A stretch of DNA of 64,000 nucleotides from UMGS1649 sp045652705 (GCA_045652705.1 JAZRUV010000039.1:10941-74940), one strand, 5' to 3'; numbered from the stretch's first letter, positions 14,701-24,400 are shown. The notes: a model not told the origin generated them from the letters alone. Program-made: numbers and translations.

Positions 14701-15221
14701 TGGTATATGTTTTTTCTGCTATAGTTCCAGCCTTTATATTAATAACAATAGTTTTGGGAATAAAAAACAAGTCGGATATTTTGAAACTGTTTACTGATGG
14801 CGTTTTGGAGGGATTAAAAACAACTCTTACCATATTTCCATATATACTTGCAATAACAATTGCTATAACTCTTTTGCAGGATACAGGTGTGTTATCTTGG
14901 TTGATTAAACCGATACAAGGAATATTAGCTAAATTTGGAATACCAGAAAGTATTATTCCATTAGCGCTATTCAGACCTCTTTCGGGTGGGGCTTCTACGT
15001 CGGTTGTAATGGATATATTTAAAAGATATGGCCCTGATTCTGTAGAAGGTAAAACTGCGTCTATAATTATGGGGGGGACCGAAACGACGTTCTATGTCAC
15101 TACAGTCTTATTCGGTGCGGCTAAAGTGAAGAAATTAAGAGGAACAATTATAGCTGCTATTATAGCAGATGTTGTGGCCGTTGTAACTGCAGTAATCTTA
15201 GTTAATGTAGGGGTTGTTTAA
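14700..15221 (+). CDS. spmB: Spore maturation protein B
   Basis: 173-residue membrane protein, partner of SpmA, starting at the base where spmA stops. Diagnostic stretches are F-R-P-L-S-G-G-A-S (about 97-105) and G-G-T-E-T-T-F-Y-V (about 124-132), the nucleoside-recognition motif, flanked by hydrophobic helices. Expected to act with SpmA in the developing spore or its mother cell. No terminator is obvious immediately after; a new promoter starts 18 bp beyond the stop. Confidence 0.92.
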   Translation: MVYVFSAIVPAFILITIVLGIKNKSDILKLFTDGVLEGLKTTLTIFPYILAITIAITLLQDTGVLSWLIKPIQGILAKFGIPESIIPLALFRPLSGGASTSVVMDIFKRYGPDSVEGKTASIIMGGTETTFYVTTVLFGAAKVKKLRGTIIAAIIADVVAVVTAVILVNVGVV

Positions 15222-15238
15222 GCGGGGAAAAAACAAGG

Positions 15239-15267
15239 TTGCTTTATGTTAAGTTGAGTGGTATAAT
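15239..15267 (+). promoter_or_regulatory. Promoter before the mini-ORF and zinc-ribbon gene
   Basis: TTGCTT (15239-15244), 17-bp spacer, TATAAT (15262-15267), very close to the mini-ORF's SD, so the mRNA 5' leader is almost nonexistent. Confidence 0.7.
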
Positions 15268-15282
15268 TACAAAGGAGCTGTT

Positions 15283-15318
15283 ATGCGCTTCTATTATAAT
15301 TATTATGAGGAACATTAA
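15283..15318 (+). CDS. Tyrosine-rich 11-residue leader ORF
   Basis: ATG at 15283 follows AAAGGAG by 5 nt and encodes M-R-F-Y-Y-N-Y-Y-E-E-H before TAA. Its stop overlaps the ATG of the next gene (TAATG), which argues for coupled translation. Four of eleven residues are Tyr. It may be a leader peptide that senses translation or tyrosyl-tRNA, or simply a coupling device; too short to be sure. Confidence 0.5.
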   Translation: MRFYYNYYEEH

Positions 15319-15539
15319 TGAAAATTATTAAGCAAGGTCACGATGAGGACCGGATGCAAGTAGTGTGCCAAAGCTGTGAGGCGGTTTTGGAAATAAGTTC
15401 TGCAGATATTCGTCATGAGAAGTCGCTTGATTCTGTATGGGGAATGTATTTTTATGAATGCCCTTGTTGCAATGCGACCAGATATTTGAAGCGATATGAA
15501 ATGACAAGAGGCGTAGAGACTAATCTTAGTTTTAAATAA
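15318..15539 (+). CDS. Small putative zinc-ribbon protein
   Basis: 73 residues with two Cys pairs, C-Q-S-C (17-20) and C-P-C-C (48-51), spaced as in a zinc ribbon, with beta-prone segments between. No family assigned. It has its own SD (GAGGAA, 5 nt) inside the end of the preceding mini-ORF, whose stop overlaps this start. Small proteins of this shape often bind nucleic acid or RNA polymerase, but nothing here proves it. Ends before a long terminator; the next unit is rpoBC. Confidence 0.65.
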   Translation: MKIIKQGHDEDRMQVVCQSCEAVLEISSADIRHEKSLDSVWGMYFYECPCCNATRYLKRYEMTRGVETNLSFK

Positions 15540-15543
15540 ACAA

Positions 15544-15580
15544 AAAATAGGTTCTTCTAAATGTTAGAGGAACCTATTTT
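15544..15580 (+). terminator. Terminator before rpoBC
   Basis: A long two-step hairpin: AAAATAGGTTC/GAACCTATTTT enclosing an inner TCTAA-ATG-TTAGA. Confidence 0.9.
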
Positions 15581-15613
15581 GCGTAATTTGAGATATAAAA
15601 ACAGTAAAATTTA

Positions 15614-15642
15614 TTGATTTTTTACATAAAATTTGGTATAAT
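15614..15642 (+). promoter_or_regulatory. rpoBC promoter candidate 1
   Basis: TTGATT (15614-15619), 17-bp spacer, TATAAT (15637-15642). About 290 bp upstream of rpoB. Confidence 0.65.
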
Positions 15643-15696
15643 TAAAATGTAGTTTGAAAAAGTTGATAAAAACGGGTAAAAACTTAGGACAAAAAG

Positions 15697-15725
15697 TTGA
15701 CAAGTAGGCATTCGTGTGATAAAAT
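15697..15725 (+). promoter_or_regulatory. rpoBC promoter candidate 2
   Basis: Perfect -35 TTGACA (15697-15702), 17-bp spacer, -10 TAAAAT (15720-15725). It leaves a leader of about 195 nt before rpoB, enough for control. The leader (15730-15927) holds no gene; short complementary segments near 15850-15890 could form a hairpin, but I see no clear attenuator. Confidence 0.8.
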
Positions 15726-15927
15726 ATACGAAATGTTTATCGTAACATTCGAAAAACTATGTAAACTAAAATGTTTAAGGATGGTACAATTGTTGAAAAA
15801 AGAAGTTCGTAAAGCATAAAATTAAATATATAAAATCAAGTTGATTTTGGATAAGAAAAATCAATTTGGTTTTTTGTTGTCTTATCGAACTTTTTATGTA
15901 AATAGAATATGTTTAGGGGGAATTTAC

Positions 15928-18900
15928 GTGGTACATGAAGTAAAAAATGGAAAAACAACAAGAAAAAGTTTTTCAAGAATTGCAGAAGTTATTGATATGC
16001 CAGATTTGATTGAGGTACAAAAATCATCATACAAATGGTTTTTAGAATCTGGTTTAAAAGATGTTTTTCACGACATCTCTCCTATAGTAGACTACTCTGG
16101 GAATCTTATGCTAGAGTTTGTAGACTATAGATTAGAAGATGAAACGAAATACACAATAGAACAAGCAAAGGAAAGAAATACTACTTATGCATCTCGTTTG
16201 CAAGTTAAAGTTCGTTTGATGAACAAAGAAACAAGCGAAATTAAAGAGCAAGAGATATTTATGGGTGATTTCCCTCTTATGACAGATAACGGAACATTCA
16301 TAATAAATGGTGCAGAAAGGGTTGTAGTAAGCCAGTTAGTAAGAAGCCCTGGTGTATATTTTGATACACAAAAGGACAAAACTGGTAAACTTATCTTTAC
16401 TGGAACTGTTATGCCTAACAGAGGTACTTGGCTTGAGTATGAAACAGACCTTCAAGATATGTTATGGGTAAGAGTAGATAGAACTCGTAAAATACCGATG
16501 ACTACTTTTGTACGTGCTTTGGGTATAGAAAAAGATGCTGAAATATTAGATTTATTTGAAGATGATAAAATAGCAGCAACTCTTGAAAAAGATCCGTCTA
16601 AAACAACAGATGAAGCCCTTCTTGAAATATACAAAAAATTAAGACCGGGTGAACCTCTACATGTAGATGCAGCAGAATCGCTACTATACGGCTTAATGTA
16701 CGATGCAAGAAGATATGATTTATCTAGGGTTGGTAGATACAAATACAATAAAAAATTAAGTATAGCAACAAGAATAGTAAATGAAATTGCAGCTGAAGAT
16801 ATAATAAACACTGAAACAGGCGAAATGTTTGTTAAGAAAGGTGAAAAGATTTCTCGTGAAGTTGCAAACGAAATAAAACAAGCTGGAATAAACGTTGTAT
16901 ATGTTGAAAAGAATGGTAAGAAAGTAAAAATTATTGGTAACAATACAGTAGATATCTCAACATATCTAGGAATTGAAATAGATAAAAATGTTATAAAAGA
17001 AGAAGTTTACCTACCAGTGCTTAAAGAAATAATAGCAAAAACTGAAGGTAAAGACGAAAAGGCATTAAGAAATGAAATTAAGAAAAGAAGAGAAGAACTA
17101 GTAGTTAAACACATAACAATAGACGATATAATCGCATCTATAAACTACTTTGTAAACTTCTACCATGGAATAGGCAAAATAGAAGATATCGACCACTTAG
17201 GAAACAGAAGAGTAAGATGTGTTGGTGAACTTTTACAAAACCAATTCAGAATTGGTCTTACAAGACTTGAAAGAGTTGTTCGTGAAAGAATGGCAACTCA
17301 AGACATTGATGTGGCAACACCTCAAATGCTAATAAATATAAAACCAGTAGTTGGTGCAATAAAAGAATTCTTTGGAAGCAGCCAATTATCTCAATTCATG
17401 GATCAAATAAATCCGCTTGCAGAATTAACTCACAAGAGAAGAATTTCTGCATTAGGACCTGGAGGACTTTCTCGTGAAAGAGCTGGTTTCGAAGTACGTG
17501 ACGTTCACTATACTCACTACGGAAGACTATGTCCAATTGAATCTCCAGAAGGACCTAACATAGGACTTATTTCATCACTTCCAACTTATGCAAGAATCAA
17601 CAGATATGGATTTGTTGAATCTCCATATAGAAAAGTAGATAAAGCAACTGGAGTTGTAACTGATGAAATTGAATATATGACAGCTGATACAGAAGATGAT
17701 TTCATCATTGCACAAGCTAACGAAAAACTAGACAAAGATAACAAATTTGCAAATAAAAAGATTAAAGTAAGATATAGAAATGAAGTGCTAGAAGTTGCAC
17801 CAGAAAAAGTTGATTACATGGACGTATCTCCTAAACAATTAGTATCTGTTGCTACAGCTATGATACCATTCCTTGAAAGCGATGACGCTAAACGTTCTCT
17901 AATGGGATCTAACATGCAGCGTCAAGCAGTTCCATTAGTAAAAGCAGAAGCTCCAATTATTGGAACAGGAATTGAGTATAAAGCAGCGCAAGACTCTGGT
18001 ACTTGTATAGTTGCAGGCCAAGATGGTATTGTAACTTATGTAAGCGGAGACAAAGTTGTAGTTGAAGGTAAACAAGGAAAAGAAGAACACGTATTAACTA
18101 AATTTAAACGTTCTAACCAAGGTACTTGTCTAAATCAAAGACCAATAGTAACAAAAGGAACTAAGGTTAAAAAAGGCGATGTGCTTGTAGATGGTTCTTC
18201 TACAGACCAAGGTGAAATGTCTCTAGGAAAGAATATTCTAGTTGGTTTCATGACTTGGGAAGGTTACAACTACGAAGATGCTATACTAATCTCTGAAGAT
18301 TTAGTAAAAGATGATGTATTAACATCAATACACATAGAAGATTATGACTGTGAAGCTAGAGACACTAAACTAGGACCTGAAGAAATTACTCGTGAAATAC
18401 CAAACGTTGGTGATGATGCGTTAAAAGATCTTGATGAAGACGGTATTATACGTATTGGTGCTGAAGTAAGACCAGGAGATATCCTTGTTGGTAAAGTTAC
18501 TCCTAAGGGAGAAACAGAGCTTACAGCTGAAGAAAAACTTCTAAGAGCTATATTTGGTGAGAAATCTAGAGAAGTAAGAGACACTTCACTTAGAGTTCCT
18601 CACGGAGAAGCTGGTACAGTTATAGACGTTAAAATCTATACTAGAGAAACTTCTGATGAACTAGCTCCTGGAGTAAACAAAGTAGTAAGAATATATATTG
18701 CTCAAAAGAAGAAAATATCTGTTGGTGACAAGATTTGTGGACGTCACGGAAACAAAGGTATTATCTCTAGAGTATTACCAAGAGAAGATATGCCATATCT
18801 TCCAGATGGTACACCATTACAAATCGTTCTTAACCCACTAGGTATACCTTCTCGTATGAACGTAGGGCAAGTACTTGAAGTGCATTTAGGATACATTGCA

Positions 18901-19611
18901 AAACAACTTGGTTGGAAAGTTTCAACTCCAGTATTTGATGGTGCTAAAGAAGAAGATATAGAAGAACTATTCAAGAAAGCTGGCTTAAGCGAAACTTGTA
19001 AGTTCCCTGTAAGAGATGGTAGAACAGGTGAATTATTCGATAACGAAGTTACAGTTGGATACATGTATATGTTAAAACTATATCACTTAGTTGATGATAA
19101 AATCCACGCTCGTTCTATTGGACCATACGGAATGGTTACACAACAACCTCTTGGTGGTAAAGCACAATTTGGTGGACAAAGATTTGGTGAAATGGAAGTT
19201 TGGGCTCTTGAAGCTTACGGTGCAGCGTATGCATTACAAGAAATCTTAACAGTAAAATCTGACGATATTACAGGAAGACTTAAAACATATGAAGCTATCG
19301 TTAAAGGAGAAAGTGTTCCAGAACCAGGAATACCAGAATCATTCAGAGTTCTTATAAAAGAACTACAAAGTTTAGGTTTAGACATGAAGTTGTATAATCA
19401 TAATGATGAAGTTGAAATAAAAGAAACAGTAGACTTAACAGAAAAAGATGTAGTGCCTCTATCTAAGATGCAAGACTTCGATCCTATAGATGATGATGAA
19501 TTATATGTTCTTGATGACGAAGATTCAATGTCTATCGAGGGTGAAGATGAAGACGAAGATAGTATGGATGATTTAGATGGTGACATTTATCTTGATGATG
19601 AAGAAGTTTAA
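15928..19611 (+). CDS. rpoB: RNA polymerase beta subunit
   Basis: 1227 residues from GTG 15928, which follows TAGGGGGA; the reading frame is open further upstream, but this start matches the family's N-terminus (K-S-F-S-R-I close behind). All RpoB landmarks are present, including the rifampicin region (S-S-Q-L-S-Q-F-M-D-Q-I-N-P-L-A-E-L-T-H-K) and the C-terminal clamp-anchoring L-G-G-K-A-Q-F-G-G-Q-R-F-G-E-M-E. The C-terminus carries an unusually acidic tail of about 45 Asp/Glu-rich residues. Followed 23 bp later by rpoC. The normal upstream neighbours rplKAJL are absent; spmAB and a small gene precede it instead. Confidence 0.98.
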   Translation: MVHEVKNGKTTRKSFSRIAEVIDMPDLIEVQKSSYKWFLESGLKDVFHDISPIVDYSGNLMLEFVDYRLEDETKYTIEQAKERNTTYASRLQVKVRLMNKETSEIKEQEIFMGDFPLMTDNGTFIINGAERVVVSQLVRSPGVYFDTQKDKTGKLIFTGTVMPNRGTWLEYETDLQDMLWVRVDRTRKIPMTTFVRALGIEKDAEILDLFEDDKIAATLEKDPSKTTDEALLEIYKKLRPGEPLHVDAAESLLYGLMYDARRYDLSRVGRYKYNKKLSIATRIVNEIAAEDIINTETGEMFVKKGEKISREVANEIKQAGINVVYVEKNGKKVKIIGNNTVDISTYLGIEIDKNVIKEEVYLPVLKEIIAKTEGKDEKALRNEIKKRREELVVKHITIDDIIASINYFVNFYHGIGKIEDIDHLGNRRVRCVGELLQNQFRIGLTRLERVVRERMATQDIDVATPQMLINIKPVVGAIKEFFGSSQLSQFMDQINPLAELTHKRRISALGPGGLSRERAGFEVRDVHYTHYGRLCPIESPEGPNIGLISSLPTYARINRYGFVESPYRKVDKATGVVTDEIEYMTADTEDDFIIAQANEKLDKDNKFANKKIKVRYRNEVLEVAPEKVDYMDVSPKQLVSVATAMIPFLESDDAKRSLMGSNMQRQAVPLVKAEAPIIGTGIEYKAAQDSGTCIVAGQDGIVTYVSGDKVVVEGKQGKEEHVLTKFKRSNQGTCLNQRPIVTKGTKVKKGDVLVDGSSTDQGEMSLGKNILVGFMTWEGYNYEDAILISEDLVKDDVLTSIHIEDYDCEARDTKLGPEEITREIPNVGDDALKDLDEDGIIRIGAEVRPGDILVGKVTPKGETELTAEEKLLRAIFGEKSREVRDTSLRVPHGEAGTVIDVKIYTRETSDELAPGVNKVVRIYIAQKKKISVGDKICGRHGNKGIISRVLPREDMPYLPDGTPLQIVLNPLGIPSRMNVGQVLEVHLGYIAKQLGWKVSTPVFDGAKEEDIEELFKKAGLSETCKFPVRDGRTGELFDNEVTVGYMYMLKLYHLVDDKIHARSIGPYGMVTQQPLGGKAQFGGQRFGEMEVWALEAYGAAYALQEILTVKSDDITGRLKTYEAIVKGESVPEPGIPESFRVLIKELQSLGLDMKLYNHNDEVEIKETVDLTEKDVVPLSKMQDFDPIDDDELYVLDDEDSMSIEGEDEDEDSMDDLDGDIYLDDEEV

Positions 19612-19634
19612 GGTGAAGGGAGGAAAATGTTAAA

Positions 19635-22600
19635 ATGGCAGATATGAATAATGTAAATCCAGAAGTTTTTGATAGATTAAGCATAGGAATAGCATCTCCA
19701 GAAAAGATTAGAGAATGGTCTAAAGGAGAAGTTAAAAAACCTGAAACAATTAACTACAGATCCCTAAAACCTGAGCGTGATGGTCTGTTCTGTGAAAAGA
19801 TATTCGGACCAACAAAAGACTGGGAATGTTACTGTGGTAAATACAAAAAAATAAGATATAAAGGAATAATATGTGATAGATGTGGTGTTGAAGTTACTAA
19901 AAAGAGCGTAAGACGTGAAAGATTAGGACACATTGAACTTGCAACACCAGTGTCTCACATCTGGTTCTTCAAGGGAATACCTAGTAGAATGAGCTTAATA
20001 ATAGACGTTTCTCCTAAAGCCCTTGAAAGAGTTGTATATTTTGCAGCATACATAGTTATGGATCCAAAAGATACAGGCCTTATGTACAAACAAATTCTTT
20101 CTGAAAAAGAATATAGAGAAGCTGTAGAAAAATACGGTGAAGATTCATTCGTAGTTGGAATGGGTGCTGAAGCAATAAAAGAACTTTTATCTAAAGTCGA
20201 TCTTGAAAAAGAAGAAGCTGAAATTAGAAAAGGTCTTGAGACAGCGACTTCACAAAAACGTTTGAAACTTATTAAAAGACTTGAAACTATAGAAGCATTT
20301 AGAAAATCTGGAAACAAACCAGAATGGATGGTACTAGAAGTAATACCTGTAATCCCACCAGATTTAAGACCAATGGTACAATTAGATGGTGGTAGATTTG
20401 CCACTTCTGACTTAAATGACTTATATAGAAGAGTTATAAACAGAAATAACAGATTAAAAAGACTTATTGAGCTTGAAGCTCCAGACATCATTATACGTAA
20501 TGAAAAGAGAATGCTTCAAGAATCAGTAGACGCATTAATAGACAATGGAAGACGTGGAAGACCTGTAACAGGTGCTGGTAATAGAGCATTAAAATCTCTA
20601 TCAGATATGTTAAAAGGTAAACAAGGTAGATTTAGACAAAACCTACTAGGTAAGAGAGTTGACTATTCTGGTCGTTCAGTTATCGTTGTAGGACCAAGCC
20701 TAAAAATACATCAATGTGGTTTGCCACGTGGAATGGCTCTAGAATTATTCAAACCTTTCGTAATGAAAGAACTTGTTAAAAGAGAGATGGCGTTTAATAT
20801 TAAAAATGCTAAGAGAATGGTAGAAAGAGCAGTTGTAGAAGTATGGGATGTTCTAGAAGATGTAATTAAAGATAGACCAGTTCTACTTAACCGTGCACCA
20901 ACTCTACACAGACTTGGTATTCAAGCATTTGAACCAGTTCTAGTAGAAGGAAGAGCGATTAAGCTACATCCATTAGTTTGTGCGGCGTTTAACGCAGACT
21001 TCGACGGTGACCAAATGGCGGTACACGTACCACTATCACCAGAAGCACAATCTGAAGCAAAATTCTTGATGCTTGCATCAAACAACCTGCTTAAACCACA
21101 AGATGGTAAAGCGGTTACAGTACCTTCTCAAGATATGATACTTGGAAGCTACTACTTAACAGTTGCTTATGATGATGAGCCGGGTGTTGGTAAAGTATTT
21201 AAAGATGAAGACGAAGCTTTAATGGCTTATGACCAAAAAGTTGTAGGATTACACGCTCCAATTAAACTTAGAGTAACTAAGGAAATTGATGGTGTAAAGC
21301 AATCTAGGATAATAGACACAACAGTTGGTAGAATAATATTCAATGGAATTGTTCCACAAACATTAGGATATGTAGATAGAACAAATCCAGAAAATGCTTT
21401 CAGACAAGAGATTGAATTCCCTGTTAGAAAGAAAGAAATTGGACAGATGATAGATATGTGTATCGAAAAATTTGGTATTCCAGAAACAGCTATAATGCTA
21501 GATAACATTAAAGAACTAGGATACAAATATTCTACAATAAGCGCTATCACAGTTTCAGTTGCAGACATGGAAGTTCCAGCTGAAAGAGAAAAAATACTTA
21601 AAGAAGCTGACGAAGCAGTTGACGCAGTATATAAAAACTACAAACGTGGTTTAATATCTGATGAACAAAGATACAACGAAGTTGTTAAGATTTGGGGTAA
21701 AGCTACAGATGACATCCAAGATGCAATTATGAGCAACCCTAACATCAAAAACCCAGTTCGTATCATGGCTCATACAGGTGCTAGAGGTAACCCTAAACAG
21801 ATGAGACAATTATCTGGTATTCGTGGACTTATGGCAGATACTTCAGGTAAAGCGGTAGAAATACCAATTAGATCAAGCTTTAGAGATGGTCTAGACGTTC
21901 TTGAGTACTTCATTTCTTCACACGGTGCTAGAAAAGGTCTTGCGGATACAGCTTTAAGAACAGCTGACTCTGGTTACTTAACAAGAAGACTTGTTGACGT
22001 TAACCAAGAAGTTACTATCACTTCTGAAGATTGCGGAACTAAAGATGGTCTTTGGGTTGAAGCAATTATGGAAAGTGGAGAACCAATTGAAAAATTATCT
22101 GAAAGAATTGAAGGTAGATACCTATCTGATGATATCATAGACGAAGCAGGAGAAGTTATTTGTGCTAGAGATACATATGTAACATCTGCTATAGCTAAAG
22201 ATATTGTGGGTAGAGGATTTACTAAAGTTAAAATACGTTCAGCCCTTACTTGTGACATGGGTAGAGGAGTATGTTGTAAATGTTATGGTAAAAACCTTGC
22301 AACTGGTGAACCAATTGCGGTTGGTGAAGCAGTTGGTGTAATTGCAGCACAATCTATAGGTGAGCCAGGAACACAGCTTACAATGAGAACTATTCATACA
22401 GGTGGTGTCGCTGGAGGCGCAGATATTACTCAAGGTCTTCCTCGTGTTGAAGAATTATTCGAAGCGAGAAAACCAAAGGGTGTTGCTATAGTTACTGAAA
22501 TAGCAGGTACTGTTAAGGTTACTGCTCTAGACGATATAAACAAAAATGTAACTGTAACAAGTGAAGATGGAACAAGCGAAACTTATGAATTATATAGTGC

Positions 22601-23216
22601 TAGACCAGTTGTTAAAGACGGAGATGTTATAGCAGCAGGTGACAGACTAACAGAAGGTTCACTTGACCCACACGATATAATTCGTATAAATGGCGAAGTT
22701 GCCGTACAAAACTATATTATACAAGAAATACAAAAAGCATATAGAACTCAAGGTGTTCACATTAACGATAAACACATTGAAATTGTTGCAAAACAAATGC
22801 TAAGAAAAATAAAAGTAAATGATGCAGGAGAAACTAAACTTGTTGCTGGTTCTGTTATAGACATTAACCAATTCAAAGCGGCAAATAAAGAAGCAGCAGA
22901 GCAAGGCAAGAAACTTGCTACTGGTAAGAGAGAATTACTTGGTATTACTAAAGTTGCTCTTCTTACAGACTCATTCTTATCTGCAGCATCATTCCAAGAA
23001 ACAGCAAGAGTATTAACAGATGCAGCAATTAAAGGTAAGACAGATAAACTTCTAGGATTAAAAGAAAACGTAATCATCGGTAGACTAATACCAGCAGGTA
23101 CAGGTCTTGTAGATTACAAAGATATAAGCTTCTCTTCAGATGAAGAAGAAACAACAAGCAATAATTCCGATGAAGATGTATTAAGTTCTAATATAATAGA
23201 AGAAATATACGAATAA
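19635..23216 (+). CDS. rpoC: RNA polymerase beta' subunit
   Basis: 1193 residues. The active-site N-A-D-F-D-G-D-Q-M-A-V-H is near residue 453, the N-terminal zinc finger (C-Y-C-G, later C-D-R-C) near 61-79, and the second zinc site (C-G, later C-x(6)-C-C-K-C) near 798-885; the bridge and trigger helices follow. Starts at ATG 19635 after GGGAGGA; a nearer ATG (19627) hits a stop after six codons. The acidic C-terminal tail resembles that of RpoB. Ends in a strong terminator, so rpsL-rpsG-fusA-tuf, which follow rpoC in most Firmicutes, are not in this operon. Confidence 0.98.
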   Translation: MADMNNVNPEVFDRLSIGIASPEKIREWSKGEVKKPETINYRSLKPERDGLFCEKIFGPTKDWECYCGKYKKIRYKGIICDRCGVEVTKKSVRRERLGHIELATPVSHIWFFKGIPSRMSLIIDVSPKALERVVYFAAYIVMDPKDTGLMYKQILSEKEYREAVEKYGEDSFVVGMGAEAIKELLSKVDLEKEEAEIRKGLETATSQKRLKLIKRLETIEAFRKSGNKPEWMVLEVIPVIPPDLRPMVQLDGGRFATSDLNDLYRRVINRNNRLKRLIELEAPDIIIRNEKRMLQESVDALIDNGRRGRPVTGAGNRALKSLSDMLKGKQGRFRQNLLGKRVDYSGRSVIVVGPSLKIHQCGLPRGMALELFKPFVMKELVKREMAFNIKNAKRMVERAVVEVWDVLEDVIKDRPVLLNRAPTLHRLGIQAFEPVLVEGRAIKLHPLVCAAFNADFDGDQMAVHVPLSPEAQSEAKFLMLASNNLLKPQDGKAVTVPSQDMILGSYYLTVAYDDEPGVGKVFKDEDEALMAYDQKVVGLHAPIKLRVTKEIDGVKQSRIIDTTVGRIIFNGIVPQTLGYVDRTNPENAFRQEIEFPVRKKEIGQMIDMCIEKFGIPETAIMLDNIKELGYKYSTISAITVSVADMEVPAEREKILKEADEAVDAVYKNYKRGLISDEQRYNEVVKIWGKATDDIQDAIMSNPNIKNPVRIMAHTGARGNPKQMRQLSGIRGLMADTSGKAVEIPIRSSFRDGLDVLEYFISSHGARKGLADTALRTADSGYLTRRLVDVNQEVTITSEDCGTKDGLWVEAIMESGEPIEKLSERIEGRYLSDDIIDEAGEVICARDTYVTSAIAKDIVGRGFTKVKIRSALTCDMGRGVCCKCYGKNLATGEPIAVGEAVGVIAAQSIGEPGTQLTMRTIHTGGVAGGADITQGLPRVEELFEARKPKGVAIVTEIAGTVKVTALDDINKNVTVTSEDGTSETYELYSARPVVKDGDVIAAGDRLTEGSLDPHDIIRINGEVAVQNYIIQEIQKAYRTQGVHINDKHIEIVAKQMLRKIKVNDAGETKLVAGSVIDINQFKAANKEAAEQGKKLATGKRELLGITKVALLTDSFLSAASFQETARVLTDAAIKGKTDKLLGLKENVIIGRLIPAGTGLVDYKDISFSSDEEETTSNNSDEDVLSSNIIEEIYE

Positions 23217-23233
23217 TACAATAATAACAACAA

Positions 23234-23274
23234 TAAACCAACCTAGTTAAACGAAAGTTTAATTCGGTTGGTTT
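23234..23274 (+). terminator. rpoBC terminator
   Basis: Stem AAACCAACC with GGTTGGTTT, plus an inner AGTTAAAC-GAAA-GTTTAATT stem capped by a GAAA tetraloop. Confidence 0.9.
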
Positions 23275-23364
23275 TATGTGCAAAATGTGATAAAAATATC
23301 ATATAATCGACAAAGTTCGACAGACTGAAAAAAGAAAGTCTTATATAATATACCCAAAAATATT

Positions 23365-23398
23365 TTTGCTTCTTCTATGTTAGTGATGAGGAAGCAAA
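23365..23398 (+). promoter_or_regulatory. Leader hairpin upstream of the DUF3800 gene
   Basis: An 11-position stem TTTGCTTCTTC / GAGGAAGCAAA (one G-T pair) with a 12-nt loop lies between a possible -10 (TATAAT, 23344-23349) and the start codon. It could be an attenuator or part of a structured leader; no T-run is long enough for a confident terminator. Confidence 0.45.
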
Positions 23399-23417
23399 TT
23401 TGTTTAGGGGTATAAAT

Positions 23418-24305
23418 ATGAAAGAAAACATATATAATAACAATTATTTCTTTGTAGATGAATCAGGAGACACCACTTTCTATAATAGAAAAGGAGAATG
23501 GATAGTAGGCGAAGATAATGGGTCATCTTTAATATTAGTAATGGGATTCATTAGAACAACCGAACCGGAATTTTTAAGAAAGAAATTAAACGAATTAAAG
23601 AATGAATTAAGTAATGATGAATATTTGAAAGACATTCCATCTATGAGTAAGACAAAGTTAGCGTTTCATGCAAAAGATGATTGTCCGGAAGTTAGATATA
23701 GAGTTTTTAAATTGTTAAAAGAATTGCCTTTTTCTTGCAATATTGTTGTTGCAAGAAAAACAAAACACGTTTTTGAAAAATTTGAAGGAAATACACAAAA
23801 ACTATACGATTCTTTGATTACACATTTATTCAAAAACATTTTGCATTTGTCAAGCAACAATTACATATACATAGCTACGAGGGGGAGTAAGAAAAGGCAG
23901 GCACCACTGGAAAAAGCAATACAAGATGCACTAAAATATACTGAAGAAAAATTAAGTATGCCTATTGTTTCTAATCAACAAATTTTGCCACAGACGCCAT
24001 CTGGCGAAGCATGTTTGCAAATAGTAGATTATTGCAACTGGGCTATTCAGAGAGCTTTCTTAAAAAATGATATGAGATATTATAATTTTTTAAAAGAAAA
24101 ATTTGGTTTAATAGTAGACTTATATGACTTTAAAAAAGGATGGAAAAACTTTTATTCTAAAAGCAATCCGTTTGATATAAAAAAGATAAGCCCTTTACGG
24201 CTAGGTATCAAAGATACTCACAGCTTGAAGCTGACTTTCGCACGTAAAGGACTCAATATAAATGTAAGCTTTCGCTCATTGTTATTATATTTAATTGTTA
24301 AATAA
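23418..24305 (+). CDS. DUF3800 protein
   Basis: About 295 residues from ATG 23418 (weak SD TAGGGG). The N-terminal F-V-D-E-S-G-D with conserved acidic residues and the C-terminal Q-I-V-D-Y-C-N-W-A-I-Q-R are the DUF3800 signatures; the family has an RNase H-like fold and is suspected, not shown, to be a nuclease. The body ends in the usual way with F-D-I-K-K-I-S-P-L at about residue 258, after which the frame runs another 37 residues through DNA that looks like a structured RNA (24190-24282). The tail is probably a by-product of that RNA. Monocistronic between two terminators. Confidence 0.85.
   Translation: MKENIYNNNYFFVDESGDTTFYNRKGEWIVGEDNGSSLILVMGFIRTTEPEFLRKKLNELKNELSNDEYLKDIPSMSKTKLAFHAKDDCPEVRYRVFKLLKELPFSCNIVVARKTKHVFEKFEGNTQKLYDSLITHLFKNILHLSSNNYIYIATRGSKKRQAPLEKAIQDALKYTEEKLSMPIVSNQQILPQTPSGEACLQIVDYCNWAIQRAFLKNDMRYYNFLKEKFGLIVDLYDFKKGWKNFYSKSNPFDIKKISPLRLGIKDTHSLKLTFARKGLNINVSFRSLLLYLIVK
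24190..24282 (+). ncRNA. Candidate structured RNA overlapping the 3' end of the DUF3800 gene
   Basis: A three-way junction can be drawn: closing stem CCTTTACG (24192-24199) with CGTAAAGG (24243-24250); hairpin GGTATC-AAA-GATACT (24204-24218); hairpin CAGCT-TGA-AGCTG (24221-24233). A further AATG...CATT/AGC-TTTC-GCT hairpin follows at about 24260-24280. Stems are perfect or have one G-T pair, and the patch is GC-richer than its surroundings. Comparative genomics has described several RNA motifs named after adjacent DUF3800 genes; I cannot say which, if any, this matches. Confidence 0.65.
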
Positions 24306-24400
24306 ATTATACATAATTTAACAATATTTGTCAAATATAATTTGTAAAAATTTTAAATATTTGATAAAAAATATAATAAACATATTATTAGAAGGATAAG

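Noticed and set aside
15730..15927. rpoB leader attenuator or riboswitch
   Set aside because: Complementary segments are short and no terminator-like T-run follows a clear stem.
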